A stretch of 64,000 nt of DNA, from contig CP060636.1 in NCBI GenBank assembly GCA_014337235.1, positions 1,327,385 to 1,391,384 on the forward strand, given 5' to 3'. Position numbers and translations under genes: made by a program. Source of the DNA: [Eubacterium] hominis (lineage in GTDB: Bacteria > Bacillota_I > Bacilli_A > Erysipelotrichales > Erysipelotrichaceae). A model generated the notes under the pieces. That model was not told the origin of the DNA, made no database searches, and saw only the letters and a program-made list of their open reading frames with translations. Each line of letters opens with the position of its first letter. The first letter of the stretch is position 1. Below are positions 46,040 through 54,478 of the stretch, in pieces.

Positions 46040-48778
46040 ATGAATGAAGAAATTCTTACTATCATAAAAGAAAATTCTCAAAGTCATAAATATGAAAATA
46101 ATACTGCCACAAACATCAGTGAACTTGTACATGTTAGTCGTAATGAAGTAGCTACGATATTAAAGACGCTTGTGGCACGTCATGTTTTGATGAAGATAGA
46201 AGAACGCCCTGCTTATTACATTGATAAACAAGTGTTTGAAAATGAATATAATATGAAAATAGAACAAGACGTTTTTAAAAGTTTAGATTTATTGCTTAAC
46301 CAAAGTCGTCAAAGTGTACGTGATTTTGATAAATTGATTGGACATGATGGCAGTTTGTCTGATTTAATCAATCAGTGTAAAGCGACAATTGCTTATCCAC
46401 CTGATGGGCTTCCTATGATGCTATATGGGCCTACAGGAACAGGAAAAAGTTTTATTGCCAAGCTGGCATATGAGTATGCGAAAAATCAAAATTTATTAGA
46501 AGCACAAGGAAAATTTATTGCGGTAAACTGTAGTGAATATGCGAACAATCCAGAGTTATTGACTGCGAATTTATTTGGTTATGTAAAAGGTGCATTTACT
46601 GGAGCAGAGAAAGATAAAGCTGGGCTGATAGAACTTGCGAATGGTGGCGTATTGTTTTTGGATGAAGTTCATAATCTAAAAGCCGAATGCCAAGAAAAAC
46701 TATTTCAATTTATGGATCAATCTATTTATCATCGCGTTGGGGATAATGAAACGTGGTATACATCAAAAGTTCGATTGATTCTTGCGACAACAGAGAACCC
46801 GGAAAAAGTATTATTAAAAACATTACAGCGAAGAATTCCAATGACGATTACTGTACCATCTTTACAACAAAGAGGAATGCAGGAAAAGGTACAGTTGATA
46901 TATTCAATGTTCAAAGAGGAAGAAGAGCGTTTACATAAGAAAATCAGTATCAGCACGAAAGCGTATAACATCTTACTGTCACATGAATTTCCTGGTAACA
47001 TAGGGGGATTAAAAAGCTGTGTACAATCATGTTGTATCAATTCTTTATTTCAAGAAAATGATGAAGGCGATATGCTGATACAGTTAAAAAGTTTACCAAA
47101 TAGTATTTTAAATGATATTACTGAAAAAAGTGCGGTATATACATCTGCCAGTGAGTATATCAAGATTGATGATTTACAAAATTTTATACATAAAGAAAAG
47201 AATATAATACGATTAAATGAAGAATTGATGAAGCATTATAAAGAATGTGTTCAACGAATAATCAATGAAGAACAGTGTATAGAACGATGTAGAGATACTG
47301 TATGGAAATATTTTGATAGTACCTTGATTTATAAAGAACAAGAACAGCAAAAGGATTTCTATCAAAATGGTATCCAGCATATCCTTGATTTAGTTGCAGG
47401 ACAATATAAATTTGAAGTTACGAATAATGATATTTTATCTGTATGCAGCTATTTAAATGCATATACAAAGGATTATCATAGCTTTCGGAATTGGTCTGTT
47501 AAAAATAATGAAGTAGTAGAAACTTTTTATTCATTCATGAAACAGCATTATCATCGTGAGTATAGTATATCTGAAGAAATAGGGAAGTATTTATCATCTT
47601 ATTTAGATATGGATGTACTGCCTATGGCAATGATAACATTTATCTTTTATTTCCAAAGCTTAAAAAAGGATGATACTTATCAAAAACGTGCAGGTGTGAT
47701 TCTTGCACATGGGTTTTCTACAGCGAGTAGTATTGCTGATGCTGTAAATAAATTTTTAGGGAAATATGTATTTGATGCGATTGATATGCCGGTAAATGTG
47801 GATATGAATTCTGTTCTCCAGCAATTAAATTCTTATATGAAAAAGTTAGGAAAAACCGAAGAGTTATTTCTGCTTGTGGACATGGGAAGCTTGGAAGAAA
47901 TATATAAAGGACTTCATTTAGATAATGTAAATGTTGGAATTATTAATAACATCAGCACAAAAACAGCGTTGGAAATAGGAAATGGTATCTTACAAAATCG
48001 TGCAATGGAAGATATCTTCAAAGATGTTGTTGCATATAGTTCTACAAGTTATCATATTGAACGTAATCGTCAGAAAGAGAAAGTGATATTATGTTCATGT
48101 GCAAGTGGTGTAGGAACTGCAGAAAAATTGAAACAGATCATGGAAGATTCATTACCTTTACAATCAGAAATATCTGTCAGAGTTTATGATTATAATGAAT
48201 TGGTAGAGAAAGGAATGAACAGCACATTATTTGATGATTATCATGTATTATGTGTCATTGGAACATTAAATCCAAATATTGAACAAATGAATTTCGTACC
48301 CATTGAAGACTTAATCATTAACGATTGTTTAGGTGAGCTGGATAATTATCTTGAAGATTCTATGACAATAGAACAGCTACAGGACTTTAAGAAGAATATT
48401 TTAAAGAATTTCTCTTTATCAAATATTATGAACAGTTTGACTATCTTGAATCCAAATAAGCTTTTAGAACATGTCGCTGATGCCATTGATCGTTTACAGA
48501 TAGCACTGGATTTTAATTTTTCTAATAATACATGTTTTGGATTATATGTACATATCAGTTGTCTGATAGAACGACAAGTTATGCAGAAGGAAATAGAAAT
48601 CTATCCGGATATGAATATCTTTGAGAAAGAGCATGCACTTTTTATATCTTATATTAAGGAATCATTTAAAGATGTAGAGAATTTCTATAGAGTGACTATA
48701 CCAATTGCAGAAATAGGCTATATTTATGATTATGTACGCAATGATAAAAATTTTATTGAAAGAGGATTTTGTATATGA
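46040..48778 (+). CDS. LevR-type sigma-54 activator with PTS regulatory domains, 912 aa
   Basis: N-terminal helix-turn-helix (about 20-50), AAA+ domain with Walker A GPTGTGKS (130-137), the sigma-54 contact loop GAFTGA (184-189) and Walker B VLFLDE (204-209). Then a first PRD (about 430-535), a IIA-Man-like domain with VILAHGFSTASS (near 553), a IIB-like stretch with VILCSCASGVGTAEK (near 681), and a second PRD (about 790-905). PTS enzymes phosphorylate PRD and IIA sites to tie activity to sugar flow. AAGGAG sets ATG 46040. It should activate the PTS operon downstream from its sigma-54 promoters. Confidence 0.95.
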   Translation: MNEEILTIIKENSQSHKYENNTATNISELVHVSRNEVATILKTLVARHVLMKIEERPAYYIDKQVFENEYNMKIEQDVFKSLDLLLNQSRQSVRDFDKLIGHDGSLSDLINQCKATIAYPPDGLPMMLYGPTGTGKSFIAKLAYEYAKNQNLLEAQGKFIAVNCSEYANNPELLTANLFGYVKGAFTGAEKDKAGLIELANGGVLFLDEVHNLKAECQEKLFQFMDQSIYHRVGDNETWYTSKVRLILATTENPEKVLLKTLQRRIPMTITVPSLQQRGMQEKVQLIYSMFKEEEERLHKKISISTKAYNILLSHEFPGNIGGLKSCVQSCCINSLFQENDEGDMLIQLKSLPNSILNDITEKSAVYTSASEYIKIDDLQNFIHKEKNIIRLNEELMKHYKECVQRIINEEQCIERCRDTVWKYFDSTLIYKEQEQQKDFYQNGIQHILDLVAGQYKFEVTNNDILSVCSYLNAYTKDYHSFRNWSVKNNEVVETFYSFMKQHYHREYSISEEIGKYLSSYLDMDVLPMAMITFIFYFQSLKKDDTYQKRAGVILAHGFSTASSIADAVNKFLGKYVFDAIDMPVNVDMNSVLQQLNSYMKKLGKTEELFLLVDMGSLEEIYKGLHLDNVNVGIINNISTKTALEIGNGILQNRAMEDIFKDVVAYSSTSYHIERNRQKEKVILCSCASGVGTAEKLKQIMEDSLPLQSEISVRVYDYNELVEKGMNSTLFDDYHVLCVIGTLNPNIEQMNFVPIEDLIINDCLGELDNYLEDSMTIEQLQDFKKNILKNFSLSNIMNSLTILNPNKLLEHVADAIDRLQIALDFNFSNNTCFGLYVHISCLIERQVMQKEIEIYPDMNIFEKEHALFISYIKESFKDVENFYRVTIPIAEIGYIYDYVRNDKNFIERGFCI

Positions 48779-48779
48779 T

Positions 48780-48806
48780 GAGCAGAAAAAAGTTCTGCTC
48801 TTTTTT
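48780..48806 (+). terminator. Rho-independent terminator
   Basis: GAGCAGAA (48780-48787) pairs with TTCTGCTC (48793-48800), followed by seven T. Separates the activator from the PTS operon. Confidence 0.92.
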
Positions 48807-48810
48807 TGTA

Positions 48811-48826
48811 TGGCACAAAGTTTGCT
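48811..48826 (+). promoter_or_regulatory. Sigma-54 promoter sequence 1
   Basis: TGGCAC-N5-TTGCT fits the -24/-12 consensus (TGGCACN5TTGCW) exactly. It lies 165 bases before the first PTS gene. Confidence 0.85.
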
Positions 48827-48875
48827 TGTATACAAATGAGCAAGCGTAAAAGAATTTAAAAGAAAATAAATGCTG

Positions 48876-48891
48876 TGGCACAGATTTTGCT
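48876..48891 (+). promoter_or_regulatory. Sigma-54 promoter sequence 2
   Basis: TGGCAC-N5-TTGCT again, 65 bases after the first. Best placed for a normal leader: the expected start near 48902 leaves about 60 bases to the ribosome site. Confidence 0.85.
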
Positions 48892-48932
48892 TGTATGAAG
48901 ATGTAAAGATATTGGAAATAAAAAAGAAGTTA

Positions 48933-48948
48933 TGGCACATAACTTGCT
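48933..48948 (+). promoter_or_regulatory. Sigma-54 promoter sequence 3
   Basis: TGGCAC-N5-TTGCT a third time, 57 bases after the second. Its expected start near 48959 is only a few bases before the ribosome site (AAGGAG 48962-48967), so it would give an almost leaderless message. Confidence 0.75.
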
Positions 48949-48975
48949 TGGATACAAATGAAAGGAGATATGAAT

Positions 48976-49395
48976 TTGAGAAAGATTATCATCGCCTCAC
49001 ATGGTGAATTCGCAAAAGGTTTAAAAAATTCTATAACAATGATTGTGGGAGAAATGGCAGATGAAATAGATACATTTTGCCTTTACCCATCAGAAAGTCC
49101 TATGGATTTCAAAGAAACAATGGAAAAAGAAATTGGACAAAACGGAAATACGCAATATATATTTCTGTGTGATATCAAAGGAGGGAGCGTGCATACGGCA
49201 TTGAGCCAATTGTGTGTTTATTCAAATGTTCGTGTATTCAGTGGTACCAATATGAATCTTGTACTGGATTTATTACTTTCTTATCAAGAAGGTCTGGATG
49301 ATGAACAGGCAGAACAATTACTAACAAATGCGAAAAAAGGTTTAACACAAATGACAAGAAAAGATTTGATCATTGAAAATGATGAGGAATTTTAA
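48976..49395 (+). CDS. PTS mannose-family IIA component, 139 aa
   Basis: KIIIASHGEFAKGL at the N-terminus is the IIA-Man signature with the phosphorylated His9. The start is TTG 48976: AAGGAG (48962-48967) is eight bases away, whereas ATG 48970 is only two bases from it. The protein passes phosphate from HPr to IIB. First gene of a seven-gene operon driven by sigma-54. Confidence 0.93.
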   Translation: MRKIIIASHGEFAKGLKNSITMIVGEMADEIDTFCLYPSESPMDFKETMEKEIGQNGNTQYIFLCDIKGGSVHTALSQLCVYSNVRVFSGTNMNLVLDLLLSYQEGLDDEQAEQLLTNAKKGLTQMTRKDLIIENDEEF

Positions 49396-49409
49396 AGGAG
49401 GAATGAAAT

Positions 49410-49892
49410 ATGATCAAGTGTTTAAGAGTGGATCACAGATTATTACATGGACAGGTAGCATTTTCATGGACAACATCACTTGGCGCAGATTGTATATTAA
49501 TCGCAAATGATGATGTTGTACAAAATGAAATTCGTAAGACAACCATTAAGCTTGCTAAACCTAGTGGTGTAAAGCTGGTCATCAAAACAGTAGAAGATTC
49601 TATTAAAGCAATTAATAGTGGAGTTACTGATAAATATAAATTATTTATTGTTGTGGAATCTATTGAAGATGCATATCAGCTTGTAAAGAACTGTCCACAA
49701 ATCAAAGCTGTAAATCTGGGAGGAACCAAGGCAAGAGAAGGAACTAGAAATATCTCAAAAGCTGTGAATGTAACAAAGAAAGAAGAAGAAAGGATTAGAG
49801 AAATGCTGGATAGCGGTATTGATGTAGAAATTCGTATGATTCCTTTAGATACATCGATTGACGCACGACATGCGTTGAATAAGGAGGGTTAA
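49410..49892 (+). CDS. PTS mannose-family IIB component, 160 aa
   Basis: VDHRLLHGQVAFSW at residues 7-20 carries the phosphorylated His13 of the mannose/fructose/sorbose IIB class. AAAGGAGG precedes ATG 49410. It transfers phosphate to the incoming sugar at IIC/IID. The IIC gene starts two bases after its stop codon. Confidence 0.95.
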   Translation: MIKCLRVDHRLLHGQVAFSWTTSLGADCILIANDDVVQNEIRKTTIKLAKPSGVKLVIKTVEDSIKAINSGVTDKYKLFIVVESIEDAYQLVKNCPQIKAVNLGGTKAREGTRNISKAVNVTKKEEERIREMLDSGIDVEIRMIPLDTSIDARHALNKEG

Positions 49893-49893
49893 T

Positions 49894-50658
49894 ATGCTTC
49901 AGGCTATATTGTTGGGAATTATTGCATTTATAGGAAATTGTGATTATGCGTTAGGTACAAGTTTAATCAAAAATCCAATCGTATTAGGTCCGGTTGTTGG
50001 ATTGGTTATGGGTGATGTCACACAGGGGATTATTATTGGAGGTATTCTTGAATTAGCCTTTATCGGTGCACAATCTGTTGGGGCATTTGTGCCACCAAAC
50101 GTTGTTGTTGGGGGTGTACTAGGAACAGCATTTGCAATATCTACAGGAAAAGGTGCAGAGGTAGCAGTAACACTAGCTTATCCGATTGCTTTATTAGCAA
50201 GTATTTTTGAAAATCTGTTTATGTCCGCAATCTTCCCGTTAACTGGTACATGGGCAGATAAGTATGCGGAAAAAGGTAATGCACGTGCCATTGAAATGAT
50301 ACATATTGGCGATGGAATCGTTCAGAGTTTAACATTTGGCTTATTAGTAGTATTTGGATTCTTATTAGGAAGTAGTCAGGTTGAAACATTGGTAAATTCT
50401 ATTCCTTCTGTAATTACAGATGGATTTACAGTAGCAACTGGTTTATTACCTGGTATGGGGTTTGCAATGCTTGCGCAAATGACGTTAAACAAAAAAGTGG
50501 TACCATTCTTCTTCCTGGGATTCTTATTATCTGCATATATTGGTGTTCCAGTTTTAGGAATCGCATTGTTAGGTGTAATCGCCGCATTCTTAAAAGTTGA
50601 CTTTTTCTCAAATAAAACAGAGGTAGTTGTTGATGGAGGTGAAGATGATGACTTCTAA
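49894..50658 (+). CDS. PTS mannose-family IIC component, 254 aa
   Basis: Hydrophobic throughout, with GLVMGDVTQGIIIGGILELAF-type sequence (about residues 29-50) typical of the mannose-class IIC. It forms the membrane channel with IID. The IID gene starts inside its last codons. Confidence 0.94.
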   Translation: MLQAILLGIIAFIGNCDYALGTSLIKNPIVLGPVVGLVMGDVTQGIIIGGILELAFIGAQSVGAFVPPNVVVGGVLGTAFAISTGKGAEVAVTLAYPIALLASIFENLFMSAIFPLTGTWADKYAEKGNARAIEMIHIGDGIVQSLTFGLLVVFGFLLGSSQVETLVNSIPSVITDGFTVATGLLPGMGFAMLAQMTLNKKVVPFFFLGFLLSAYIGVPVLGIALLGVIAAFLKVDFFSNKTEVVVDGGEDDDF

Positions 50659-51466
50659 TAATGAATTAATCACAAAGAAAGATTTACGTAAAATATTCTG
50701 GCGATCATTACCAATGGAATTCTCATGGCATTATGAAAGACAGATGCATATGGGTTTTGAGTTTATGATGATTCCTGCATTGAAAAAAATATATAAAGAT
50801 GATCCAGAAAAATATAAAGAAGCATTACAAAGAAATTTGGAATTCTTTAACTGTTCTATGTATGTTACAACGTTTATTGGTAGTATTGTAGCTTCTATGG
50901 AAGAAATGAATGCGAAACAGGATGATTTTGATCCAACATCTATCAGTACGATGAAAGTCGCATTGATGGGGCCACTTGCAGGTATCGGGGACTCCTTATT
51001 CTTTGGTACGATAAGAATTATTGCAATTGGTATTGGTACATCTTTAGCTGCACAAGGAAATATTTTGGGAACACTTCTATTCTTACTTGTATTTAATGTT
51101 CCGGCATTCCTCGTACGTTATTTCGGAGCGATGAAAGGTTATGAACTAGGCGCAAATTATCTTGAAAAAATACAAAAATCAGGAATGATGGATAAATTTA
51201 TGATGGCTGCATCTATCGTTGGAGTCATGGTTATTGGAGGTATGACGAAAGAATTAATCACGGTAACAACACCACTTGCGATTGGAACAGGGGATGCTGC
51301 AGCAAGTATCCAGGAAATTCTTGATGGTATTATGCCTGGTATGATGAGCTTAGGTGTTATGGGTATATATTACTGGCTTTTGAAAAAGAAAGTGAATGTT
51401 ATCGCAATGATTGTGGGTACTGCACTATTTGGTATCTTATGTGTATGGTTAGGCATCCTTTGTTAA
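50645..51466 (+). CDS. PTS mannose-family IID component, 273 aa
   Basis: ITKKDLRKIFWRSLPMEFSW and QMHMGFEFMMIPALKKIY at the start, and LMGPLAGIGDSLFFGT in the middle, are the IID hallmarks. GGAGGTGA precedes ATG 50645 (50648 also possible). It overlaps IIC by 14 bases and completes the transporter. Confidence 0.95.
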   Translation: MMTSNNELITKKDLRKIFWRSLPMEFSWHYERQMHMGFEFMMIPALKKIYKDDPEKYKEALQRNLEFFNCSMYVTTFIGSIVASMEEMNAKQDDFDPTSISTMKVALMGPLAGIGDSLFFGTIRIIAIGIGTSLAAQGNILGTLLFLLVFNVPAFLVRYFGAMKGYELGANYLEKIQKSGMMDKFMMAASIVGVMVIGGMTKELITVTTPLAIGTGDAAASIQEILDGIMPGMMSLGVMGIYYWLLKKKVNVIAMIVGTALFGILCVWLGILC

Positions 51467-51503
51467 TGAATAAAGAAAAATCTTTTAGAAAAGGAGGTAT
51501 GAG

Positions 51504-52358
51504 ATGGTAATAGATATGAATGTTTCACCTGCATTTATAGAGGAACTGCAATCAAGCGATGAACAACTAGCTTTTTGTAGAAATCAAATGGGATTATATA
51601 AGACAGATGAAATATCTATACAGTCAATGAAAACCTTATGTAACGTTTCTGGTATAGATAAATTGTGCCTGCTTCCGTTAGATTTATTTCAAAAAGGCAA
51701 TTTAGGTACAAACGAGCAGGTATCAGAACTTGTTCATAAAGAACCAGAATTATTCATTGCTTTCGCCAGTGTAGATCCTCATCGTGAAGATGCATTAGAA
51801 TTAATAGAAACAGCCTTTACAGAATTAGGATTATCAGGTTTGTTCTTGCATCCATCCCAACAGAAATTCTATCCAGATGAAGAATGGATGTATCCAATCT
51901 ATGAGCTTTGTATACAGCATAATAAGCCGATTATTTTCCATAGTGGAATGTCGGTAAGACCAAATACAGTTAGTAAGTACTCACATCCTTTAAGATTTGA
52001 GGAAGTCGCATGCAAATATCCAGATTTAAGAATTTGTCTACAGCATTTTGGTTGGCCATGGATAAGAGAAGTATGTATGCTGTTATTGAAATATAAAAAT
52101 GTTTATACAGATACATCCTTACTCTATTTTGATAATCCTAAAGAATTTTATCACCAGTCATTTGGCATAGATATTGGTGAACACTGGATTGATCGAAGCT
52201 TACGTCATCAGGTAATGTTTGCTTCAGAAGAACCACGTTTAGAACAACATCGCATGATAGAAGCGATTCGACAAATGAACTGGCGCGAGTCCACAAAGAA
52301 AATGGTGCTAGGGGAAAATGCCATCACGTTCTTAAAAGGAGGATGTATCCATGATTGA
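51504..52358 (+). CDS. Amidohydrolase-like protein (amidohydrolase_2 fold), 284 aa
   Basis: IIFHSGM (about 145-151), ICLQHFGWPW (near 175) and YTDTSLLYF (near 196) match the metal-dependent amidohydrolase_2 group. The usual N-terminal Asp-x-His-x-His metal motif is replaced by IDMNVSP (residues 3-9), so both metal-binding His are missing and the site may be altered or use one metal. AAAGGAGG sets the start. It lies in the PTS operon and overlaps the YjbQ gene by 8 bases, so a role in catabolism of the imported compound is likely. Confidence 0.8.
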   Translation: MVIDMNVSPAFIEELQSSDEQLAFCRNQMGLYKTDEISIQSMKTLCNVSGIDKLCLLPLDLFQKGNLGTNEQVSELVHKEPELFIAFASVDPHREDALELIETAFTELGLSGLFLHPSQQKFYPDEEWMYPIYELCIQHNKPIIFHSGMSVRPNTVSKYSHPLRFEEVACKYPDLRICLQHFGWPWIREVCMLLLKYKNVYTDTSLLYFDNPKEFYHQSFGIDIGEHWIDRSLRHQVMFASEEPRLEQHRMIEAIRQMNWRESTKKMVLGENAITFLKGGCIHD

Positions 52359-52782
52359 TTATAAAGAAATAACGTTTGATACAACAGCCTATAATGAACT
52401 TGTGCCAATCAGTAAAGAAATAAAAGAATGTATAGAAAATAGTCAGGTAAAAAATGGGATTATTTACATCATCACAAAGCATACAACAACAGGGATTACT
52501 GTAAATGAAAATTTAGAATGTTTGAGTGATGATATATTAAAACAGCTTTCTATGATGTTTCCTGAAGATGGTGAGTATTATCACGCAAGATTTCTTCAAA
52601 GCTATGGAGCAATGGCAGGAAATCCAACAGGGCATTTGAAAGCAATGGTAACAGGGAATCATGCAGTATTTCCAATCATCAATGGTGAAATAAAACTGGG
52701 AAAGGCACAAGAAATTTATTTAGGAGAATTTGATGGGCCTCAATCCAGAACAGTAATGATCATGATGATGGGTGAAAAATAA
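52351..52782 (+). CDS. YjbQ/UPF0047 family protein, 143 aa
   Basis: KHTTTGITVNEN (about 48-59), GHLKAMVTG (near 96) and EIYLGEFDGPQSR near the end are the UPF0047 signatures. The family is small, trimeric and reported to have weak thiamine-phosphate synthase activity; its natural role is open. AAAAGGAGG precedes ATG 52351. Its presence in a sigma-54 PTS operon is unusual. Confidence 0.92.
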   Translation: MIDYKEITFDTTAYNELVPISKEIKECIENSQVKNGIIYIITKHTTTGITVNENLECLSDDILKQLSMMFPEDGEYYHARFLQSYGAMAGNPTGHLKAMVTGNHAVFPIINGEIKLGKAQEIYLGEFDGPQSRTVMIMMMGEK

Positions 52783-52819
52783 ATGTCGTATATAATTTAA
52801 GAAAGGTAGGTAAAACGAT

Positions 52820-53830
52820 ATGTATAACTTTGATTTAGACGCATACTATACAGATGCAAAATTAACTTATGAAACAAGAGCAGAAATTGAAAGAGTGGCT
52901 GATGAAGTCACAAAAGAAGGATTTAAAAATATTTTCTTCATTTCTTCAGGCGGATCTTTGGCGGTTATGCGACCAATCCAATATCTATTACGTTCAAAAA
53001 CAAAAATTCCAACATACTGTGAAATCGCATCAGAAGTAATTTTGACAGGAAACTCACAGTTAAATGAGGATTCTATCGTCATTACATCTAGTAAATCAGG
53101 AACAACAAAAGAAACAGTAGAAGCTATTCAATATTGTAATGAAAGAAATATCCGTGTTATTGCTTTCTGCGGGAAACCAGATACACCAGTTGATCAGCTT
53201 GCGACATATTCCATTATTGGGAAAGCGAAAGATGCTGTTGAATTTGAATATATTCAGCATTACTTATTAGCATTCCGTTTATTATACAACAATGGAGAAT
53301 TTGATGCATATGAAAGATTAGCTGCACAATTAGAAAAATTACCAGAAGATTTAATCGCAATTAAGGAACAATTTGAACCAACAGCAGCTGCTATCGCAGA
53401 GAAATATCATAACTCTAATATTCAATATTGGATTGGTGGTGGATCATTAGCACCAGAAATTTATTTACATGCAATGTGTATTTTAGAAGAAATGCAATGG
53501 ATTCGCACAAAATCAATTCAAAGTGCAGAGTTCTTCCATGGAACATTGGAAGTAATTGAAAAAGATACACCAGTATTCCTTGTGAAAGGCGTAGATGCTA
53601 CTAGACCAATTGATGATCGTGTAGAAAACTTAATTAAAAAGTTATCAGATGAAGCAGTCATTATTGATGTAGCAGATTTTAAAACCCCTCATGTGGATGA
53701 TGAATTTAAAGAAATCATTGCGAGTTCCATTGTGACGACGATCTTAGATGAACGTCTTGCGATTCACTATGAACGTGTTACAGGACATGACTTAACAATT
53801 CGCCGTTACTATCGTCAGTTTGAATACTAG
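52820..53830 (+). CDS. SIS-domain sugar-amine deglycase (FrlB-like), 336 aa
   Basis: Two SIS domains: FFISSGGSLAVMRPIQYLL and SSKSGTTKETVEAIQYC in the first; IGGGSLAPEIYLHAMCILEE and SAEFFHGTLEVIEKDTPVFL in the second. This pattern is that of fructoselysine/glucoselysine-6-phosphate deglycases, which release the amine and glucose-6-phosphate. As the last gene of a mannose-class PTS operon under sigma-54 control it mirrors the gfr system of Salmonella. The exact substrate cannot be read from the sequence; an isomerase role is the alternative. Confidence 0.83.
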   Translation: MYNFDLDAYYTDAKLTYETRAEIERVADEVTKEGFKNIFFISSGGSLAVMRPIQYLLRSKTKIPTYCEIASEVILTGNSQLNEDSIVITSSKSGTTKETVEAIQYCNERNIRVIAFCGKPDTPVDQLATYSIIGKAKDAVEFEYIQHYLLAFRLLYNNGEFDAYERLAAQLEKLPEDLIAIKEQFEPTAAAIAEKYHNSNIQYWIGGGSLAPEIYLHAMCILEEMQWIRTKSIQSAEFFHGTLEVIEKDTPVFLVKGVDATRPIDDRVENLIKKLSDEAVIIDVADFKTPHVDDEFKEIIASSIVTTILDERLAIHYERVTGHDLTIRRYYRQFEY

Positions 53831-53837
53831 AATTTCA

Positions 53838-53877
53838 GAAAGAATCTTTTGTGAATAAGCATGAGATTCTTTCTTTT
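53838..53877 (+). terminator. Rho-independent terminator
   Basis: GAAAGAATCT (53838-53847) pairs perfectly with AGATTCTTTC (53864-53873), then TTTT. Ends the sigma-54 PTS operon. Confidence 0.88.
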
Positions 53878-53982
53878 CTTATATAATCTTAAGAAATTCT
53901 TTTGTTTTTCTTCAACTTTTTATTGATAATTATTATTTATAATATAAGTAACTTAAATAAAACAGTAAAGGAGAACAAAATT

Positions 53983-54126
53983 ATGGCACAATTAAAGAAG
54001 AAAAGTATATTAGGTATTGCCACCATCATTGGAATATTCAAAGGCATGCAGATTTATCGTCAGCAGAAAAGACAGATGTTAGAGGAAAAGGAACAACAAA
54101 GAGCAAAACAGTGGGCGAATTTATAA
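53983..54126 (+). CDS. Very small membrane protein, family member C, 47 aa
   Basis: AAAGGAGA sets ATG 53983; TATAAT lies at 53938-53943. A basic start (MAQLKKKS) leads into ILGIATIIGIFKGMQIY and a charged tail (QQKRQMLEEKEQQRAKQ). The core aligns with members A and B at the Ala-Thr, Gly-x-Phe-x-Gly and Tyr positions. It is a single gene with its own strong terminator. Confidence 0.8.
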   Translation: MAQLKKKSILGIATIIGIFKGMQIYRQQKRQMLEEKEQQRAKQWANL

Positions 54127-54134
54127 TTGAAAAA

Positions 54135-54188
54135 AAACAGGAAGCTAAAAGAATTAAAATGATAGCTTCCTGTTTTTATTATGGAATT
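54135..54188 (+). terminator. Rho-independent terminator
   Basis: CAGGAAGCTA (54138-54147) pairs with TAGCTTCCTG (54173-54182), flanked by A and T runs. Ends small protein C. Confidence 0.92.
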
Positions 54189-54273
54189 ATGAGTTTTTGA
54201 TATTTAAGCTTGTAAAGTTTTATAATAATGATTTTTATATTGTTTAGTAATAAGGTGTTTATTTATATCGCTT

Positions 54274-54381
54274 GACACGAAACCAAGCCTTTCATAACAC
54301 TGATTTGACACGAAACTCAATTTTATATATGGTTATTTATACACGAAACCGCGTTTTATATATAGCTATTTGGCACGAAAC
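54274..54381. repeat. Orphan four-unit repeat array, 33-bp period
   Basis: CACGAAAC occurs at 54276, 54309, 54342 and 54374 (steps of 33, 33 and 32). Units 1 and 3 continue with CC-type sequence, units 2 and 4 with CACGAAACTCAATTT, so two subtypes alternate. A TATATA sits 14 bases into units 2 and 3, the position at which the -10 occurs in the array at 28116. No gene follows on the plus strand; the stretch from 54188 to 54478 otherwise holds only the rarA terminator. Confidence 0.8.
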
Positions 54382-54446
54382 TCAATTTAATGGGCATATT
54401 TACCGTTTCATATAGCTAAAATGATGGTTATATAGAAATAAAAAAA

Positions 54447-54474
54447 TCCAGTAAATAATATTACATCTACTGGA
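54447..54474 (-). terminator. Terminator of rarA
   Basis: TCCAGTA (54447-54453) and TACTGGA (54468-54474) pair; on the minus strand the hairpin is followed by seven T. It starts four bases after the rarA stop codon. Confidence 0.85.
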
Positions 54475-54478
54475 CTCT

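Noticed and set aside
53902-53982. Hydrophobic N-terminal extension of small protein C
   Set aside because: The region contains the promoter TATAAT, and the ribosome site AAAGGAGA points to ATG 53983. The family alignment also starts there.
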